NCBI GenBank assembly: GCA_964592375.1
Contig: CAZQDP010000012.1
Span: 1-35,603, forward strand
Length of the DNA stretch: 35,603 nucleotides
Source of the DNA: CAZQDP01 sp964592375
Lineage (GTDB): Bacteria; Bacillota; Clostridia; RUG12999
Direction of reading: 5' to 3'
The notes beneath the pieces are model-generated. The model did no database searches. It had not been told where the DNA came from and worked only from the letters and a program-made list of their open reading frames with translations. The stretch's first letter is position 1. Each line of letters opens with the position of its first letter. The translations under genes were made by a program, and so were the position numbers. This document shows, piece after piece, positions 33,080 to 35,603 of this stretch.

Positions 33080-33853
33080 TTGCATCACATAAAGCTGCAA
33101 AGGGTAAAGCGATATGCTGTATATTATGGCATTGGAAATGAGGAAAAACTTGCAACGTATGACCTTGTTATTTTAGAGCCCAAGGGTCATACAAAGCAAG
33201 GGATAGAGCAGCTCACTGCCTCCGGCACAATAGCGACTGCTTATCTTAGCATGATTGAAGTTGCGCCTGATGATGCTTACTATGGGCTACTCTGCGATGA
33301 CTGCTTCATTAGAAAAAATGGCAAAGTACTAAAAAATGAAGCGTACCACACCCAATATATGGACCTTACAAAGTCTAAGGTCAGAAATATATTGCAACAT
33401 AAGGCGAATGAACTTATTAAAAGTGGATATGGCGGAATTTTTTTAGACACCATAGGCAATATTGAGCACTTGTGCATTGACCCTTTGTTCCAAGACGAAC
33501 TGACCGAGGCTGCAGCTTTATGGCTGAAGGAGTTTCGAGCAGAGCATCAGGATGCGATTGTGATACAAAACAATGGACTCGATATTGTACTTGCGAAAAC
33601 GGCACCATATTTGGATGGCGTATGCTTTGAAAATCCACCCGCGAGGACAATTGAGAATTTTATGTGGACAAAAAAAGTACTGCAACGGCTACTCACTTTT
33701 CAAAACAAAACCCATTTTGCAGTGCTAATCTTAGAGGAAAAGCAATATAATCATGTAGGATTATCTTTTTTACTTGGCCCACATATTCGAAGATGGGCAA
33801 GCCAAAAAGGATTTTTATATTATACTTGTGATCGATACTACAATCGATTATAA
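33080..33853 (+). CDS. GH114/PelA-hydrolase-like alpha-galactosaminidase family protein
   Basis: This 257-aa TIM-barrel protein has the GH114 (DUF297, TM1410-related) pattern: VKRYAVYYGIGNEEKLATYD (9-28), TAYLSMIEV, the catalytic-type Asp123 in GYGGIFLDTIGN, and Glu184 in DGVCFENPPART. Enzymes of this clan cut alpha-1,4 galactosaminoglycans; the N-terminal hydrolase domain of PelA belongs to a related family and trims Pel. Here it stands alone, without the PelA deacetylase domain and without a signal peptide or anchor, so it may act in the cytoplasm or be non-classical. It starts with TTG at 33080, 2 bases after the dead-HD-GYP stop, with AAGGA 6 bases upstream. Its presence supports GalNAc/GalN polymer as the product. 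Confidence 0.82.
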   Translation: MHHIKLQRVKRYAVYYGIGNEEKLATYDLVILEPKGHTKQGIEQLTASGTIATAYLSMIEVAPDDAYYGLLCDDCFIRKNGKVLKNEAYHTQYMDLTKSKVRNILQHKANELIKSGYGGIFLDTIGNIEHLCIDPLFQDELTEAAALWLKEFRAEHQDAIVIQNNGLDIVLAKTAPYLDGVCFENPPARTIENFMWTKKVLQRLLTFQNKTHFAVLILEEKQYNHVGLSFLLGPHIRRWASQKGFLYYTCDRYYNRL

Positions 33854-33866
33854 GGAAGGATTTATA

Positions 33867-34856
33867 ATGGAAGACAAGACAAAAAAGAATGCAACAACCG
33901 GACGAGGAAAAAAAATATTCACTTTGTTTTTGGTGGTCGCTCTTGGCCTTCAATACTTTTTATTTTCGTTTGGGTATTTGAAACCATATGTGAATCATTT
34001 TGCAATTACCACCGGAAGCGCAAGCATTGGTCAAAGTGAAACGACAAAGGTCATCCTAAAGGCTCAGTGTATCCCATTTTATGCCAAAAAGGATATTACA
34101 TACGCTGTGGATGATGCCTCCATTGCTACTGTCACTGCGGACGGAACAATCAAAGGGGTAGCCAAGGGAACTGCAACGATTAAAGCCACTTGGGGCAGCC
34201 ATTATGCACAGGCAACCATACAGGTATTAGAGCAAACGCTCATGACCTTTGCACAGGGAAGCTATAGGGGCGAAATTAAAGACGGCAAAAGAGATGGCTA
34301 TGGTACAATGTTTTATGAAAATGGGAATGTGTACGAAGGCTACTGGACAAATGATGTTATCAATGGCTATGGCCAAATGATTTGGGAGAATAAAAATCGC
34401 TATGAGGGCAATTGGAAGAATGAACAGTTTTATGGATTTGGCCGTTTGGAGAGAAAAAATGACTATACCTATACAGGTGATTGGCTTGGGGGGCAGTTTC
34501 ATGGCTACGGAATCATGGTATGGGCAAATGGGAACACCTATGAGGGCAATTGGAAGTTAGGCCAGATAGACGGCTACGGCACCTTCAAATGGCGTGGAAG
34601 AGACAGCTATAGCGGAGACTGGAAGGACGGCAAAAGAGAAGGATACGGACTGTATACCTACAATCGAAATGAAAACGAATATATAGGCGACTGGAAAGAC
34701 AATGCCAAGGATGGTTATGGCATTGAAACGCGAAGTGGAAAGCGATTGTATGAAGGCCATTGGAAAAAAGATATGTTTTTCGGCTTTGGAAAACAGTATA
34801 CAAATGGCGAACTCAGTCGAGCAGCGTTCTTTACCGGGGAAGAAACGATTAAATGA
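33867..34856 (+). CDS. Membrane-anchored Ig-like (BIG2) + MORN-repeat protein
   Basis: This 329-aa protein has a basic N-terminus, one membrane helix (17-37), a bacterial Ig-like BIG2 domain (about 55-121, with DASIATVTADGTIKGVAKGT), then eight MORN repeats of about 23 residues (133-316), for example YEGNWKNEQFYGFGRLERKN. The orientation should place the Ig and MORN parts outside the cell. It is the second MORN protein of the array and closes it, 13 bases after the GH114-like gene. AAGGAAGG precedes the ATG at 33867; the frame is open further upstream inside the GH114-like gene, but without a good start. Function unknown; scaffold or carbohydrate contact at the surface is inference. Its 3' end faces the HD-GYP gene across 4 bases. 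Confidence 0.85.
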   Translation: MEDKTKKNATTGRGKKIFTLFLVVALGLQYFLFSFGYLKPYVNHFAITTGSASIGQSETTKVILKAQCIPFYAKKDITYAVDDASIATVTADGTIKGVAKGTATIKATWGSHYAQATIQVLEQTLMTFAQGSYRGEIKDGKRDGYGTMFYENGNVYEGYWTNDVINGYGQMIWENKNRYEGNWKNEQFYGFGRLERKNDYTYTGDWLGGQFHGYGIMVWANGNTYEGNWKLGQIDGYGTFKWRGRDSYSGDWKDGKREGYGLYTYNRNENEYIGDWKDNAKDGYGIETRSGKRLYEGHWKKDMFFGFGKQYTNGELSRAAFFTGEETIK

Positions 34857-34860
34857 CCGA

Positions 34861-35544
34861 TTAAAGAGAAATTTTACTGAATTTATTTTTGGACATTTTA
34901 AAACACTCAAGCATTTCAGGATCAAACATGCCACACTCACCGCCTGCAATCATTTCAATCGCTGTTTTATGCGGCAGACGAGGACGATACAAACGAACAC
35001 TAGTAAGTGCATCATACACATCGGCAATAGCGACAACGCGAGAAATAAAAGGGATTTGCGTGCCGGTGAGCCCATCGGGATAACCGCTGCCATCCCACCG
35101 TTCATGGTGAAATCGGCATACATCATGGCACACTTTTAGATAGTCTCCATCCAATAAACCCTTAAACCTATCCATCAGCTCGGCACCTTTGATGGTATGG
35201 AGCTTCATTTGTTGCATTTCTTCCCCACTCAGCTTGCCTTTTTTTAGCAAAATTTCATCAGAAACAAGAATCTTCCCAATGTCGTGAAAAGTGGAGGCCT
35301 TTGCATAGACCTCTATATCTTTTTTTGTGAGATGATAAATATCATTTTTTTCCTTATAAATACACTTTAAAAGAATTTCTGTATACTTTCGAATGCGCAC
35401 AACATGGGTAATTTCATCTAGACTGCGAGATTCGATAAGCGATACCATAATATCCAATACTGCATCCATTGCAGAGGATGAAAGCATAGACGGGTTTTCC
35501 GTGTTTTCTACAAGATTTGCTTTTCTTGCCACTTCAAACAACAC
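34861..35544 (-). CDS. HD-GYP domain c-di-GMP phosphodiesterase (catalytic residues intact)
   Basis: This stand-alone HD-GYP protein of up to 227 aa carries a full metal site: His47, His87-Asp88 with Lys91 in FHDIGK, His116, His146-His147 in FHHERWDGSGYPDGL, and Asp175 in IADVYDAL. It should hydrolyse c-di-GMP to GMP or pGpG. There is no sensor or receiver domain; only about 40 residues precede the HD fold. The start is uncertain: the GTG at 35544 sits within the GAAAAGG site, a TTG at 35541 is too close, and a GTG at 35532 has about 11-base spacing and may be correct (223 aa). It has its own consensus promoter and is convergent to the MORN gene, so it is probably controlled separately from the array. 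Confidence 0.9.
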   Translation of the reverse strand: MLFEVARKANLVENTENPSMLSSSAMDAVLDIMVSLIESRSLDEITHVVRIRKYTEILLKCIYKEKNDIYHLTKKDIEVYAKASTFHDIGKILVSDEILLKKGKLSGEEMQQMKLHTIKGAELMDRFKGLLDGDYLKVCHDVCRFHHERWDGSGYPDGLTGTQIPFISRVVAIADVYDALTSVRLYRPRLPHKTAIEMIAGGECGMFDPEMLECFKMSKNKFSKISL

Positions 35545-35566
35545 CTTTTCTAATATACTTATATTT

Positions 35567-35594
35567 ATTATACATGATGCGTAAAAAATGTCAA
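35567..35594 (-). promoter_or_regulatory. Consensus sigma-A promoter of the HD-GYP gene
   Basis: On the minus strand, TTGACA (35594-35589) and TATAAT (35572-35567) are separated by 16 bases. Both hexamers are perfect. The transcript would start near 35560, which gives a very short leader. Confidence 0.85.
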
Positions 35595-35603
35595 GAGGAA
35601 GTT

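Noticed and set aside
17286..34856. Recent mobile-element origin of the array
   Set aside because: No integrase, transposase, tRNA boundary or flanking direct repeats were seen, so horizontal transfer cannot be claimed from this window.

Overview
The window looks like chromosome of a low-to-mid GC Gram-positive bacterium of the Clostridia. Evidence: the darA-holB-ricT-trmN6-rsmI order typical of Bacillota, a ComEA-type DNA-uptake protein, an S-layer-homology-like surface protein, strong GGAGG-type ribosome binding sites with frequent TTG/GTG starts, and near-consensus sigma-A promoters (TTGACA/TATAAT, 16-17 bp spacers). No rRNA, tRNA, insertion sequence, prophage or CRISPR array was seen.

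Layout. (1) 1-7132, minus strand: sugar-related genes. A cytosolic GH29 alpha-L-fucosidase ends at a clear terminator. Next comes an operon with its own promoter and a palindromic LacI-type operator: GH116 beta-glycosidase, LacI-family repressor, family-2 glycosyltransferase, and a polytopic GT-C-like membrane protein that runs off the left edge. (2) 7218-9557: comEA, divergent from a stand-alone type-2 tryptophan synthase beta gene with a consensus promoter and a strong terminator. (3) 9627-13832: housekeeping cluster darA-holB-ricT-ferredoxin-trmN6-rsmI. The 56-aa 2[4Fe-4S] ferredoxin sits where Bacillus carries yabA. (4) 13829-15822, minus strand: a radical SAM/helix-hairpin-helix protein and its DUF4130 partner, thought to act in DNA modification or repair. 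(5) 16115-34856, plus strand: an orphan LytTR response regulator, then a tightly packed array of about 13 genes that is the centre of interest. (6) 34861-35544, minus strand: an intact HD-GYP phosphodiesterase with its own consensus promoter.

The array in (5) looks like an unusual Gram-positive Pel-type exopolysaccharide locus. It has a PelF-like GT4 polymerase with a fused C-terminal TPR segment, a PelG-like MOP-family transporter, and a separate GH114/PelA-hydrolase-like enzyme. I see no PelD, no separate PelE and no PelA deacetylase. In their place are: an EAL protein with an intact active site and a dead GGDEF; a membrane-anchored protein with a catalytically dead HD-GYP domain and a Cys-rich tail; three proteins sharing a DivIVA-like N-terminal motif plus coiled coils; a lipid-linked-sugar module (EamA/ArnF-like flippase subunit, GT2, DUF2304, two paralogous GT-C-like membrane proteins); and two exported or membrane-anchored MORN-repeat proteins at the two ends. 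A working model, which is inference, is a c-di-GMP-controlled, spatially tethered machine that makes a Pel-like galactosaminoglycan and may decorate it with sugars from a polyprenyl-phosphate donor.

Limits: all family assignments come from reading motifs by eye; no database search was run.
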